Of a DNA stretch of 19,743 bases, positions 1-6,603 are shown in pieces. How positions within the stretch are numbered: the first letter of the stretch is position 1; each line of letters opens with the position of its first letter. The stretch lies in the NCBI GenBank assembly GCA_900756725.1, contig CAAELJ010000008.1:1-19743 (forward strand). Direction: 5' to 3'. The stretch comes from an uncultured Collinsella sp. (GTDB lineage: Bacteria; Actinomycetota; Coriobacteriia; Coriobacteriales; Coriobacteriaceae). Below the pieces are notes generated by a model. That model had not been told where the DNA came from, searched no databases, and worked only from the letters and a program-made list of their open reading frames with translations. Both the position numbers and the translations under genes were made by a program.

Positions 1-35
1 AGGGCATGAAGTTTGTCGCGAGTTCCGCACGCAAA

Positions 36-58
36 GGAAAGCACTTAATGTGCTTTCC
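36..58. terminator. Hairpin upstream of the rplC leader, possible end of a preceding gene
   Basis: GGAAAGCAC (36-44) and GTGCTTTCC (50-58) form a perfect 9-bp stem with a 5-base TTAAT loop. No convincing T-run follows on the + strand (the next bases are GTCTTGCG). It may end a gene lying before the window or be a bare hairpin. No reading frame in 1-384 resembles a known protein; in particular S10 is not encoded here. Confidence 0.35.
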
Positions 59-174
59 GTCTTGCGCAGGACTGTAGAGCAGCAAACTTAATATATTTCG
101 CCGCCCCTCTGCCAAGCCCAGGCGACTCCACGCACTTTACCTGCGTAAACAATGTGAGTGAAATATGAATCTCG

Positions 175-200
175 ATGGATACGCCCGCAGCCGTGTATAC
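175..200 (+). promoter_or_regulatory. 26-bp element, copy 1, upstream of rplC
   Basis: An ATGGA-y-ACGCCCG core followed by CCGTGTATAC; 23 of 26 positions match a second copy at 2040-2065 before rplB. The halves around CCCGnAnC form an inverted repeat (AyACG with CGTGT). The one change inside the arm keeps a G-T pair. The 3' end supplies a good -10 hexamer (TATACT, 195-200), but a TGGATA -35 candidate would be only 14 bp away. It could be a shared promoter or a regulator site. Confidence 0.5.
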
Positions 201-204
201 TAAA

Positions 205-384
205 CAGCTGTGTGTAACCAGGGGAGTATTCTGGCTGGACAAAATGCCTGCTTAATAGGGTTGTCAGGTAGTCCGGACGCAATACAAGACTGGGGAGCAC
301 GTCGTGTAAGTAGTGGTCCTCTAGGGGCGTACGCTCGGTGGTGTACGCATTGTCCCAAGACCACGCGAGAGTTGGGATCATATC
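205..384 (+). promoter_or_regulatory. Structured 5' leader of rplC
   Basis: This long non-coding leader holds several nested complementary segments. CCAG (218-221) pairs with CTGG (231-234). CTGGAC (235-240) pairs with GTCCGG (271-276), with CCTG/CAGG (247-250/265-268) inside it. The main stem is GTGGTC (313-318) with GACCAC (359-364), then GGG (324-326) with CCC (354-356), then GCGTAC (327-332) with GTACGC (343-348). The last stem ends 20 bases before the start codon. S10-type operons are commonly autoregulated by a ribosomal protein (L4 in E. coli) through the leader. Which protein binds here, if any, cannot be read from the sequence. Confidence 0.5.
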
Positions 385-1005
385 TTGATCAGCATGATTC
401 TCGGCCGCAAGATTGGCATGACCCAGGTTTGGGACGAGGACGACAACGTCGTTCCCGTCACGGTCATCCAGGCTGGCCCCTGCGCTGTCTCGCAGGTTAA
501 AACTCAGGCAACTGACGGCTATGACGCCGTCCAGATCGGTTTCGGCGACATCAAGGCCAAGAACGTGAACAAGCCCATGGCTGGTCACTTCGCCAAGGCC
601 GGCGTCGAGCCTGTCCGCTTCCTTCGTGAGGTCCGCGTCGAGAACGGCGAGGAGCACAAGGTCGGCGAGGTCGTCACCGTCGCTGATTTCGCTGATGTCG
701 AGAAGGTCGACGTCATCGGTACCTCCAAGGGTAAGGGCTTCCAGGGTCGCATCAAGCGCTGGGGTCAGCGCCGCGGTCCTATGACGCATGGTTCTCACTT
801 CCAGCGTCACCCCGGTTCTATCGGTCAGTGCGCCTATCCTGCGCGCGTCCTCAAGGGCGTCAAGATGGCCGGTCACATGGGTAACGAGCGCGTTACTGTC
901 AAGAACCTTTCCGTTGTCCGCATCGATGCCGAGCAGAACCTCATCTTGGTCAAGGGCGCTGTCCCGGGTGCCAAGAATGGTCTCGTCGCCATCCGTATGG
1001 CCTAA
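385..1005 (+). CDS. rplC: 50S ribosomal protein L3
   Basis: L3 is an early-assembly protein of the large ribosomal subunit that binds 23S rRNA near the peptidyl transferase centre. The 206-residue product begins with the typical [12 protein letters not shown] stretch and carries the L3 core segments [11 protein letters not shown] and [15 protein letters not shown] (residues about 113-150). The start is uncertain. TTG at 385 gives MISMILGRK, which fits the length of other L3 N-termini. ATG at 394 is the conventional alternative, and neither has a strong ribosome binding site. It is the first gene of the cluster here; rpsJ, which usually precedes it, is absent. It follows a structured leader, so its expression is probably controlled there. 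Confidence 0.95.
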   Translation: MISMILGRKIGMTQVWDEDDNVVPVTVIQAGPCAVSQVKTQATDGYDAVQIGFGDIKAKNVNKPMAGHFAKAGVEPVRFLREVRVENGEEHKVGEVVTVADFADVEKVDVIGTSKGKGFQGRIKRWGQRRGPMTHGSHFQRHPGSIGQCAYPARVLKGVKMAGHMGNERVTVKNLSVVRIDAEQNLILVKGAVPGAKNGLVAIRMA

Positions 1006-1051
1006 GGGCCCAGCCCATTTAGCCCAGCGTCATACCAAGGAGAACACTTAA

Positions 1052-1678
1052 ATGGCAAAGTTTGAAGTAAAGAACAGCGAGGGCAAGAAGGTCGCCGAGG
1101 CCGAGCTCGCCGCTGAGGTGTACGGCATCGAGCCGAACATCCACGTTATGCACCACATCGTCAAGTGCCAGATGGCCTCTTGGCGTCAGGGCACCCAGTC
1201 CGCTAAGGGCCGCTCTGAGGTTTCCGGTGGCGGCAAGAAGCCTTGGCGTCAGAAGGGCACCGGCCGTGCCCGCCAGGGTTCCATCCGTGCTGCCCAGTGG
1301 CGTCACGGTGGCGTTGTCTTCGCCCCCAAGCCCCGTTCCTACGCTAAGCGTATGAACAACAAGGAGGTCAAGCTGGCTATGCGCTCCGCGCTGTCCGCCA
1401 AGCTGGCCGATGGCGAGCTCGTGCTCGTCGACGACTACGGCTTCGAGAAGCCTTCCACCAAGGCTGCCGTTGCCATGCTCAAGGCTCTCGGCCTTGAGGG
1501 CAAGCGTCTGACCATCATCGTTCGCGATGAGGACGTCAACGCCTACCTGTCGTTCCGCAACATTCCCAAGACGTTCATCATCACTGCCGACGAGGCCAAC
1601 ACCTACGATCTCGTCAACAACAACGCCGTGCTGATGCCCGCCGACATCGCCGCTCACTTCGGGGAGGTGCTTGCTTAA
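1052..1678 (+). CDS. rplD: 50S ribosomal protein L4
   Basis: L4 lines the peptide exit tunnel and binds 23S rRNA; in E. coli it also represses its own operon through the S10 leader. The 208-residue product has the L4 core KGRSEVSGGGKKPWRQKGTG followed by the GRARQGS and HGGVVFAPKPR segments (residues about 51-95), which form the tunnel-reaching loop. AAGGAGAAC lies at a suitable distance before the ATG. The stop codon TAA directly abuts the ATG of rplW, so translation of the two is likely coupled. Confidence 0.97.
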   Translation: MAKFEVKNSEGKKVAEAELAAEVYGIEPNIHVMHHIVKCQMASWRQGTQSAKGRSEVSGGGKKPWRQKGTGRARQGSIRAAQWRHGGVVFAPKPRSYAKRMNNKEVKLAMRSALSAKLADGELVLVDDYGFEKPSTKAAVAMLKALGLEGKRLTIIVRDEDVNAYLSFRNIPKTFIITADEANTYDLVNNNAVLMPADIAAHFGEVLA

Positions 1679-1966
1679 ATGACCGCCCACGAGATCATCA
1701 TCCGTCCGATCGTGTCCGAGCGTTCCTTCTCCGGTATGGAGCAGAACAAGTACACGTTCGAGGTCGCCAAGGATGCTAACAAGTATCAGATCAAGGACGC
1801 TGTCGAGGAGATCTTCGGCGTCAAGGTCGTTCGCGTGAACACCCTGACGGTCAAGCCCAAGACCAAGCGCGTGCGCTATGTCGCCGGCAAGACCCGTTCT
1901 TGGAAGAAGGCCATCGTCACGCTGGCCGAGGGCGACACCATCGAGGTCTTTGGCAACCAGGCCTAA
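1679..1966 (+). CDS. rplW: 50S ribosomal protein L23
   Basis: L23 sits at the exit of the peptide tunnel and is the docking site for trigger factor and SRP. The 95-residue length is normal. Family features are IIIRPIVSERS at the N-terminus and the NKYTFEVAKDANKYQIKDAV and GVKVVRVNTL stretches. Its ATG follows the rplD stop with no gap, and the ribosome binding site (GGGGAGGTG) lies inside the end of rplD. It is followed by an unusually long 179-bp spacer before rplB, where the two genes are normally adjacent. Confidence 0.97.
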   Translation: MTAHEIIIRPIVSERSFSGMEQNKYTFEVAKDANKYQIKDAVEEIFGVKVVRVNTLTVKPKTKRVRYVAGKTRSWKKAIVTLAEGDTIEVFGNQA

Positions 1967-1984
1967 GACTCGCTGCTGTTGAGT

Positions 1985-2028
1985 GAGCTCATGCCTCCCA
2001 AATAGGGGAGGCGAGAGCTCAAGGTTTT
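1985..2028 (+). terminator. Terminator- or attenuator-like hairpin between rplW and rplB
   Basis: GCCTCCC (1993-1999) pairs with GGGAGGC (2006-2012) around an AAATAG loop. A second stem, GAGCTC (1985-1990) with GAGCTC (2015-2020), stacks outside it across a 2x2 internal loop. The run after it is short (AAGGTTTT, T-run 2025-2028), so termination is probably partial. It would separate rplC-rplD-rplW from the genes downstream. Confidence 0.5.
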
Positions 2029-2039
2029 GGGCGTATAAA

Positions 2040-2065
2040 ATGGACACGCCCGGAACCGTGTATAC
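2040..2065 (+). promoter_or_regulatory. 26-bp element, copy 2, upstream of rplB
   Basis: This is the second copy of the motif found at 175-200 before rplC. Here the inverted repeat is perfect (ACACG, 8 bases, CGTGT). TATACG (2061-2066) could serve as a -10, which would start the transcript near 2073, right at the first leader stem. It lies directly after the terminator-like hairpin, consistent with a restart of transcription before rplB. Confidence 0.5.
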
Positions 2066-2072
2066 GTCCGGT

Positions 2073-2145
2073 GTCATCGCACCCGAGGCAGAACCTCGAA
2101 TCCCTGTCTGCGATGGCTAACGGATTCCTATTGAAAGGGATTGTA
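2073..2145 (+). promoter_or_regulatory. Switch-like structured leader of rplB
   Basis: CATCGCA (2075-2081) pairs with TGCGATG (2109-2115) and encloses the hairpin CGAGG/CCTCG (2084-2088/2094-2098). AATCCCT (2099-2105) is perfectly complementary to AGGGATT (2136-2142), which covers the rplB ribosome binding site. The overlapping GAATCC (2098-2103) can instead pair with GGATTC (2122-2127). These mutually exclusive pairings look like a site-hiding and site-freeing switch. The ligand, probably a ribosomal protein, is unknown. Confidence 0.5.
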
Positions 2146-2976
2146 ATGGCTGTAAAGCACCTTAAGCCGACCTCCGCTGGTAGGCGTTGGCAGACGATCT
2201 CCGATTTCTCCGAGATCACCTGCACCAAGCCCGAGAAGTCTCTTCTCGAGCCCCTGCCCAAGAAGGCCGGTCGTAACAACAACGGCCGCATCACCACCCG
2301 CCACCAGGGCGGCGGCGTGAAGCGTCGTTACCGCGTGATCGACTTCAAGCGCAACAAGGACGGCGTGCCCGCCAAGGTTGCCACGATCGAGTACGATCCG
2401 AACCGTTCCGCTCGCATCGCTCTGCTGCACTACGCTGACGGTGAGAAGCGCTACATCTTGGCCCCCAAGGGCCTCGAGGTCGGTCAGACCGTCATGTCCG
2501 GTTCTGACGCCGACATCAAGCCGGGCAACGCTCTGCCTCTCGCCGACATCCCCGTCGGTACGCTCATCCACGCCGTCGAGTTCCAGCCGGGCAAGGGCGC
2601 CGCTATCGCCCGTTCCGCCGGTAACTCCTGCCAGCTGATGGGTAAGGAGGGCAAGTACGCTATCGTCCGTATGCCTTCCTCCGAGATGCGCCGCATCCTC
2701 GTTACCTGCCGCGCCACCGTCGGTGAGGTCGGCAACGCCGATCACGCCAACATCGTCATCGGCAAGGCCGGCCGTAAGCGTCACTTGAACGTGCGCCCGA
2801 CCGTCCGCGGTACCGTCATGAACCCTGTCGACCACCCGCACGGCGGTGGCGAGGGCAAGAACCACACCTCTGGTCGTCCCTCCGTTACCCCCTGGGGTAA
2901 GCCGACGAAGGGCCTTCGTACGCGCAAGAAGAAGAAGGTCTCGAACCAGCACATCATTCGTCGCCGTAAGAAGTAA
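2146..2976 (+). CDS. rplB: 50S ribosomal protein L2
   Basis: L2 is a conserved large-subunit protein needed for subunit association and peptidyl transferase activity. The ATG at 2146 gives [14 protein letters not shown] and a 276-residue protein, the family's standard length. An in-frame upstream start at 2071 would add 25 unrelated residues and is rejected. AAAGGGA precedes the ATG. Visible signatures are [21 protein letters not shown] in the N-terminal half, and [12 protein letters not shown], which includes the conserved histidine loop, followed by [14 protein letters not shown] in the C-terminal part. It starts a second block of the cluster behind its own leader. Confidence 0.97.
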   Translation: MAVKHLKPTSAGRRWQTISDFSEITCTKPEKSLLEPLPKKAGRNNNGRITTRHQGGGVKRRYRVIDFKRNKDGVPAKVATIEYDPNRSARIALLHYADGEKRYILAPKGLEVGQTVMSGSDADIKPGNALPLADIPVGTLIHAVEFQPGKGAAIARSAGNSCQLMGKEGKYAIVRMPSSEMRRILVTCRATVGEVGNADHANIVIGKAGRKRHLNVRPTVRGTVMNPVDHPHGGGEGKNHTSGRPSVTPWGKPTKGLRTRKKKKVSNQHIIRRRKK

Positions 2977-3008
2977 TTTCGGATACCGAGTTTTAGGAGA
3001 AAGCACTT

Positions 3009-3269
3009 ATGAGCAGAAGTCTCAAAAAGGGCCCGTTCGTGGAGACTCGCCTTCTCTCGCGTATCACCGCGATGAACGAGGCTGGCAAGAAGGACGTCGT
3101 GAAGACCTGGTCCCGCGCGTCCACCATCTTCCCCGAGATGGTTGGTCACACCATCGCCGTCCACGACGGCCGCAAGCATGTGCCCGTGTATGTTACCGAG
3201 TCCATGGTTGGTCACAAGCTCGGCGAGTTCGCGCCGACTCGTACGTTCCGTGGCCACAAGGCCAAATAG
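3009..3269 (+). CDS. rpsS: 30S ribosomal protein S19
   Basis: S19 sits in the head of the small subunit, next to S13 and the A-site tRNA. The 86-residue protein starts with the hallmark [12 protein letters not shown] and contains [21 protein letters not shown] and [16 protein letters not shown], both diagnostic. TTTTAGGAGAAAG supplies a clear ribosome binding site before the ATG. It lies 32 bp after rplB and 14 bp before rplV, as in most bacteria. Confidence 0.97.
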   Translation: MSRSLKKGPFVETRLLSRITAMNEAGKKDVVKTWSRASTIFPEMVGHTIAVHDGRKHVPVYVTESMVGHKLGEFAPTRTFRGHKAK

Positions 3270-3283
3270 GGGGTTAACCGTAA

Positions 3284-3655
3284 ATGGCAACTAAGTCTAT
3301 TGAAACTGAGGCCACCGAGGTTCGCGCCGTCGCTAAGTACGTGCGTGTTTCCCCCAGCAAGGCCCGCCTGGTGGTCGATCTGATCCGCCGCAAGCCTGTC
3401 GCTCAGGCCTTCGACATCCTCCACTTCTGCGACCGCGCCGTCGCCGTGGATGTCGAGAAGGTTCTCCGTTCCGCCGTTGCGAACGCCGAGAACAACAACG
3501 GTCTGCGTGCCGACAACCTGGTTGTCGCCGCTGCCTATGTTGACGAGGGTCCGACGCTTAAGCGCATCCGTCCCCGCGCCAAGGGTTCCGCTTCTCGCAT
3601 TCTGAAGCGTACTTCCCACATCACCGTCGTCGTTGCTCCTCGAAAGGAGGCGTAA
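3284..3655 (+). CDS. rplV: 50S ribosomal protein L22
   Basis: L22 reaches into the peptide exit tunnel with a beta hairpin that contacts macrolides and stalling peptides. The 123-residue length is usual. [21 protein letters not shown] (N-terminal third) and the hairpin region [25 protein letters not shown] near the C-terminus match the family. The gene ends 6 bp before rpsC and carries the rpsC ribosome binding site (AAAGGAGG) in its last codons. Confidence 0.97.
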   Translation: MATKSIETEATEVRAVAKYVRVSPSKARLVVDLIRRKPVAQAFDILHFCDRAVAVDVEKVLRSAVANAENNNGLRADNLVVAAAYVDEGPTLKRIRPRAKGSASRILKRTSHITVVVAPRKEA

Positions 3656-3661
3656 AGCTGT

Positions 3662-4372
3662 ATGGGTCAGAAAGTCTACCCCACCGGCTTCCGTCTTGGC
3701 ATCACCGAGAACTGGCGCTCCCGCTGGTTCGCAGAGAAGGATTACGCTAAGACCCTCGGTAACGATCTCGAGATCCGCAAGTACCTCGAGAAGCGTCTTT
3801 CCCGCGCAGCTGTCTCCCGCGTCGAGATCGAGCGCGCAGGCGACAAGGTGAAGGTCATCATCCTCACCGCTCGCCCCGGCGTTGTCATCGGTAAGAAGGG
3901 TGCTGAGATCGATACCCTCCGCACCGAGCTCGAGAAGGTCGCTGGCGTCTCCAAGGGCCAGCTCTCCGTCGACGTTGTCGAGATCAAGCGCCCCGAGCTC
4001 GACGCCAACCTCGTTGCTCAGTCCATCGCTGAGCAGCTCGAGGGCCGCGTTGCCTTCCGTCGCGCTATGCGCAAGGCTGTCCAGTCCGCCCGCAAGGCCG
4101 GCGCCAAGGGCATCCGTATCCAGTGCTCCGGTCGTCTCGGCGGTGCCGAGATGGGCCGTCGTGAGTGGTACCGTGAGGGTCGCGTGCCTCTGCACACCCT
4201 CCGTGCCAAGATCGACTACGGCACGGCTGTCGCCAGCACCACCATGGGTGCCTGCGGCGTGAAGGTCTGGATCTACCTGGGCGAGAAGCTCCCGGGCCAG
4301 CCTGTTCCCAACCCTGCACTCGAGGGCTCTTCCCGTCCTCGTCGTCGTAACTCCGAGAGGAGGGGTCAGTAG
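3662..4372 (+). CDS. rpsC: 30S ribosomal protein S3
   Basis: S3 lies at the mRNA entry tunnel of the small subunit and takes part in mRNA unwinding. The 236-residue product opens with [14 protein letters not shown]. It contains a KH domain with the loop [11 protein letters not shown] (residues about 73-83) and the C-terminal S3 domain with [13 protein letters not shown] and [11 protein letters not shown] basic tail ([14 protein letters not shown]) ends it. The stop TAG shares its last base with the GTG start of rplP, pointing to coupled translation. Confidence 0.97.
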   Translation: MGQKVYPTGFRLGITENWRSRWFAEKDYAKTLGNDLEIRKYLEKRLSRAAVSRVEIERAGDKVKVIILTARPGVVIGKKGAEIDTLRTELEKVAGVSKGQLSVDVVEIKRPELDANLVAQSIAEQLEGRVAFRRAMRKAVQSARKAGAKGIRIQCSGRLGGAEMGRREWYREGRVPLHTLRAKIDYGTAVASTTMGACGVKVWIYLGEKLPGQPVPNPALEGSSRPRRRNSERRGQ

Positions 4373-4875
4373 TGCTTGCCCCTAAGCGTATTCTTCACCG
4401 CAAGGTGCAGCGTGGCTCCATGAAGGGCCAGGCCAAGGGTAATACCGAGCTGCATTTCGGCGAGTTTGGTATCCAGGCTCTCGAGGCCCATTGGATCACC
4501 AACCGTCAGATCGAGGCCGCTCGTATTGCCATGACCCGCTACATGAAGCGTGGCGGTCGTGTCTACATCACGATCTTCCCCGATAAGCCCATCACCAAGA
4601 AGCCTGCCGAGACTCGCATGGGTTCTGGTAAGGGTAACCCCGAGGAGTGGGTGGCCGTCGTCAAGCCCGGCCGTATCATGTTCGAGGTCAAGGGCGTGCC
4701 CGAGGAGGTCGCTCGCGAGGCTCTGCGTCTTGCACAGCACAAGCTTCCCATCAAGACCAAGATTGTTGCTACCAAGAACGCTGAGCAGCGCATCGAGAAG
4801 GAGATGGCTGAGGAGGCCGCTCTCGAGGCCAAGTGGGCTGCTGAGGACGCCGCCGCCGCCAAGGAGGAGAACTAA
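4372..4875 (+). CDS. rplP: 50S ribosomal protein L16 with C-terminal extension
   Basis: L16 organises the A site of the large subunit. The first ~134 residues are ordinary: [41 protein letters not shown] and LPIKTKIV. About 30 further residues, rich in Ala, Glu and Lys (from about 137 to 167, including [14 protein letters not shown]), extend it beyond the usual 137-145 and are probably a solvent-exposed helix. Translation starts at GTG, overlapping the rpsC stop by one base (TAGTG), and the gene overlaps rpmC by one base in the same way (TAATG). Confidence 0.96.
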   Translation: MLAPKRILHRKVQRGSMKGQAKGNTELHFGEFGIQALEAHWITNRQIEAARIAMTRYMKRGGRVYITIFPDKPITKKPAETRMGSGKGNPEEWVAVVKPGRIMFEVKGVPEEVAREALRLAQHKLPIKTKIVATKNAEQRIEKEMAEEAALEAKWAAEDAAAAKEEN

Positions 4876-5090
4876 TGAAGCCCGCAGAGATTCGTGAGCT
4901 CTCGGACGCTCAGCTCGTTGAGAAGCTGAAGGAAATGCGCGCCGAGCTCTTTAACCTTCGTTTCCAGATGGCTACCAGCCAGCTGGACAACACCGCTCGC
5001 GTCAACACCGTGAAGAAGGACATCGCTCGCGTCCTCACGGAGCAGCGCGCCCGCGAGATCGCAGCGGAGAAGTCCGCTGTCGCCGAGTAG
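4875..5090 (+). CDS. rpmC: 50S ribosomal protein L29
   Basis: L29 is a small helical protein near the tunnel exit, a neighbour of L23. The 71-residue protein begins [18 protein letters not shown] and contains the family core ELFNLRFQMATSQLDN. It shares one base with the rplP stop. A TAG stop is followed 16 bp later by rpsQ. Length and position are standard. Confidence 0.96.
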   Translation: MKPAEIRELSDAQLVEKLKEMRAELFNLRFQMATSQLDNTARVNTVKKDIARVLTEQRAREIAAEKSAVAE

Positions 5091-5106
5091 GACCTAAGGA
5101 GAGAAC

Positions 5107-5367
5107 ATGACTGATTCGCGTAACTCGCGTAAGGTCCGTACGGGTGTCGTTACCTCCGTCTCCGGTGCCAAGACCATTGTTGTCACCATCACCGAGCGTA
5201 AGCGTCACCCCAAGTACGGCAAGATGATGACCAGCTCCAAGAAGCTGCACGCTCACGACGAGGAGTGCACGGCTGGCGTGGGCGACACCGTCCGCGTTAT
5301 GGAGACCCGTCCTATGTCCAAGATGAAGCGTTGGCGCCTCATCGAGGTCGTCGAGCGCGCTAAATAA
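5107..5367 (+). CDS. rpsQ: 30S ribosomal protein S17
   Basis: S17 is a primary 16S rRNA binding protein with an OB fold. The 86-residue product contains the expected RKVRTGVVTSVSGAKTIVV strand pair, the ERKRHPKYGKMM loop and ARP-type ending METRPMSKMKRWRLIEVVERAK. CCTAAGGAGAGAAC provides the ribosome binding site. A 118-bp spacer separates it from rplN, whereas the two are usually close together. Confidence 0.97.
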   Translation: MTDSRNSRKVRTGVVTSVSGAKTIVVTITERKRHPKYGKMMTSSKKLHAHDEECTAGVGDTVRVMETRPMSKMKRWRLIEVVERAK

Positions 5368-5394
5368 GCAGTCGCTCTTACGACTTGTACGTTT

Positions 5395-5460
5395 CCGAAG
5401 ATGTGCGTATGCCTGGCTTGCATACCACGGGCCGCATAAAGGCTGCGCACCTCTCTTCGG
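5395..5460 (+). promoter_or_regulatory. Three-way-junction RNA element between rpsQ and rplN
   Basis: A closing stem CCGAAG (5395-5400) with CTTCGG (5455-5460) is followed by a second stem GTGCG (5403-5407) with CGCAC (5446-5450). Inside lie two hairpins, TATGC/GCATA (5408-5412/5420-5424) and GCC/GGC (5431-5433/5441-5443, loop GCATAAA). The rplN ribosome binding site (TCGGAGGAAC) lies about 8 bases past the closing stem. No long T-run follows, so translational control or RNA processing is more likely than termination. It matches no RNA family that I recognise. Confidence 0.5.
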
Positions 5461-5485
5461 TTCTTAGTTCGGAGGAACATCTACC

Positions 5486-5854
5486 ATGATTCAGATGCAA
5501 ACCATGCTGAACGTCGCCGACAACTCCGGCGCTCGCAAGATTCGCTGCATCAAGGTGCTTGGCGGTTCCAAGCGTCGTTATGCAGGCATCGGCGATGTGT
5601 TCATCGGTGCTGTCCAGGAGGCTACCCCTGGCGCCAACGTCAAGAAGAAGGACGTTGTCCGTTGCGTCGTCGTTCGCACCGTTAAGGAGATCCGCCGCAA
5701 GGATGGCTCCTACATTCGCTTTGATGAGAACGCCTGCGTTGTCATCAACAACGATGGTTCGCCCGTCGGCACCCGTATCTTCGGGCCCGTCGCTCGCGAG
5801 CTTCGTGACAAGAAGTACATGAAGATCGTCTCGCTCGCTCCCGAGACCCTGTAG
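5486..5854 (+). CDS. rplN: 50S ribosomal protein L14
   Basis: L14 forms part of the intersubunit bridge region of the large subunit. The 122-residue protein, the family's normal length, starts [19 protein letters not shown]. It contains the diagnostic [25 protein letters not shown] and the ending [37 protein letters not shown] precedes the ATG. It lies behind a structured spacer, and rplX follows after 13 bp. Confidence 0.97.
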   Translation: MIQMQTMLNVADNSGARKIRCIKVLGGSKRRYAGIGDVFIGAVQEATPGANVKKKDVVRCVVVRTVKEIRRKDGSYIRFDENACVVINNDGSPVGTRIFGPVARELRDKKYMKIVSLAPETL

Positions 5855-5867
5855 TTAGGGGAGATAT

Positions 5868-6173
5868 ATGTATATCAAGAAGGGCGATAAGGTCCAGGTT
5901 CTCTCTGGTAAGGATCGCGGCAAGCAGGGCGTTGTCCTGCGTGCTCTCCCTGCCGAGAACAAGGTCGTTGTCGAGGGCGTTTCGGTCGTCAAGAAGGCCG
6001 TTAAGCCCAACGCTGCCAACCAGCAGGGCGGCATCGTTTCGCAGGAGGCTCCCATCGACGCCTCCAACGTCAATCTCGTTTGCCCCGAGTGCGGTAAGGT
6101 TACCCGCGTCGGTCACGAGAAGGACGGCAAGAACAAGCTGCGCGTCTGCAAGAAGTGCGGCCACAAGTTCTAA
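5868..6173 (+). CDS. rplX: 50S ribosomal protein L24, zinc-ribbon form
   Basis: L24 starts large-subunit assembly. The 101-residue product has the KOW motif region [20 protein letters not shown] (residues 4-23). At its C-terminus it has two Cys pairs (C72/C75 in CPEC and C94/C97 in CKKC), the zinc-binding variant found in many bacteria. GGGGAGATAT serves as ribosome binding site. It is the last ribosomal gene here: instead of rplE, an intrinsic terminator follows 30 bp later. Confidence 0.96.
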   Translation: MYIKKGDKVQVLSGKDRGKQGVVLRALPAENKVVVEGVSVVKKAVKPNAANQQGGIVSQEAPIDASNVNLVCPECGKVTRVGHEKDGKNKLRVCKKCGHKF

Positions 6174-6200
6174 GCTGCTCGCAACAGTTAAGTTGCTAGC

Positions 6201-6235
6201 AAAGGCCCGGATGCCACGGCACCCGGGCCTTTTTT
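6201..6235 (+). terminator. Strong intrinsic terminator after rplX
   Basis: GGCCCGG (6204-6210) pairs with CCGGGCC (6223-6229); TGCC/GGCA inside the loop extends the stem. A run of six T (6230-6235) follows at once. This is the best terminator in the window and ends the ribosomal protein unit. Confidence 0.93.
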
Positions 6236-6603
6236 GATCCCTATTCATTGGGTACTCATTGGGGATAGGCTTAAATGAGTGGTTGCGCGCACGAAGGCTG
6301 GTGTGACAGTTGGTCAGCTTGTGCGTTGCTGCGGACTCGGTGAGGCAACGGTTAAAAGGGCAACTGTTGGCTGGCGCGACGCCTCAAATGATCCGTTTTC
6401 CTCCGTCCCCAAGGGATCAGGTGATGCGTATTTGTGTGTAGTTACGTGCGTAGGATTGCGTGACTGTGCTTGTATATGCGCCATCTGCTGCTGAATTTTG
6501 ACCATTTAGCGGTAATACACGCAGAAGCACGCACATACACGCGCATTTGTGCGAATATAGAGCTGTCAGAAATAAAAGACTTTTCACGACGCAGGAGGCA
6601 GAT
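6236..6603 (+). other. 368-bp spacer upstream of the oxidoreductase gene
   Basis: I see no convincing gene here. A short open frame at 6279-6494 reads straight through a dispersed repeat (6386-6420) and has no family features. The stretch 6420-6560 is rich in alternating TGTG/GTGCG and GCAC/CACAC words that form several imperfect inverted repeats. It probably holds the promoter and operator of the downstream gene, but no clear -35/-10 pair stands out. Confidence 0.4.
6386..6420. repeat. 35-bp dispersed repeat, copy 1
   Basis: This is identical over 35 bp, in the same orientation, to 12143-12177. It has TGATCC and GGATCA ends as a 6-bp inverted repeat around a CCTCCGTCCCC core. It looks like a small REP-type intergenic element. 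Here it lies free in a spacer. Confidence 0.75.

Noticed and set aside
88..876. Long open frame (262 codons) on the - strand opposite rplC
   Set aside because: It lies antisense to L3, has the Leu/Asp/Val/Gly-rich composition typical of mirror frames of GC-rich genes and no recognisable domain.
1019..2077. 352-codon - strand frame over rplD and rplW
   Set aside because: Mirror frame of two certain ribosomal genes; low-complexity composition and no family features. The same applies to the 292-codon frame at 2128-3006 and the 327-codon frame at 3212-4195.
5395..5460. tRNA gene
   Set aside because: The element has a junction-like fold, but no acceptor stem of 7 bp, anticodon loop or T-loop consensus.
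6279..6494. 71-codon frame in the spacer after rplX
   Set aside because: It has no clear ribosome binding site, runs through a dispersed 35-bp repeat and shows no homology by eye.
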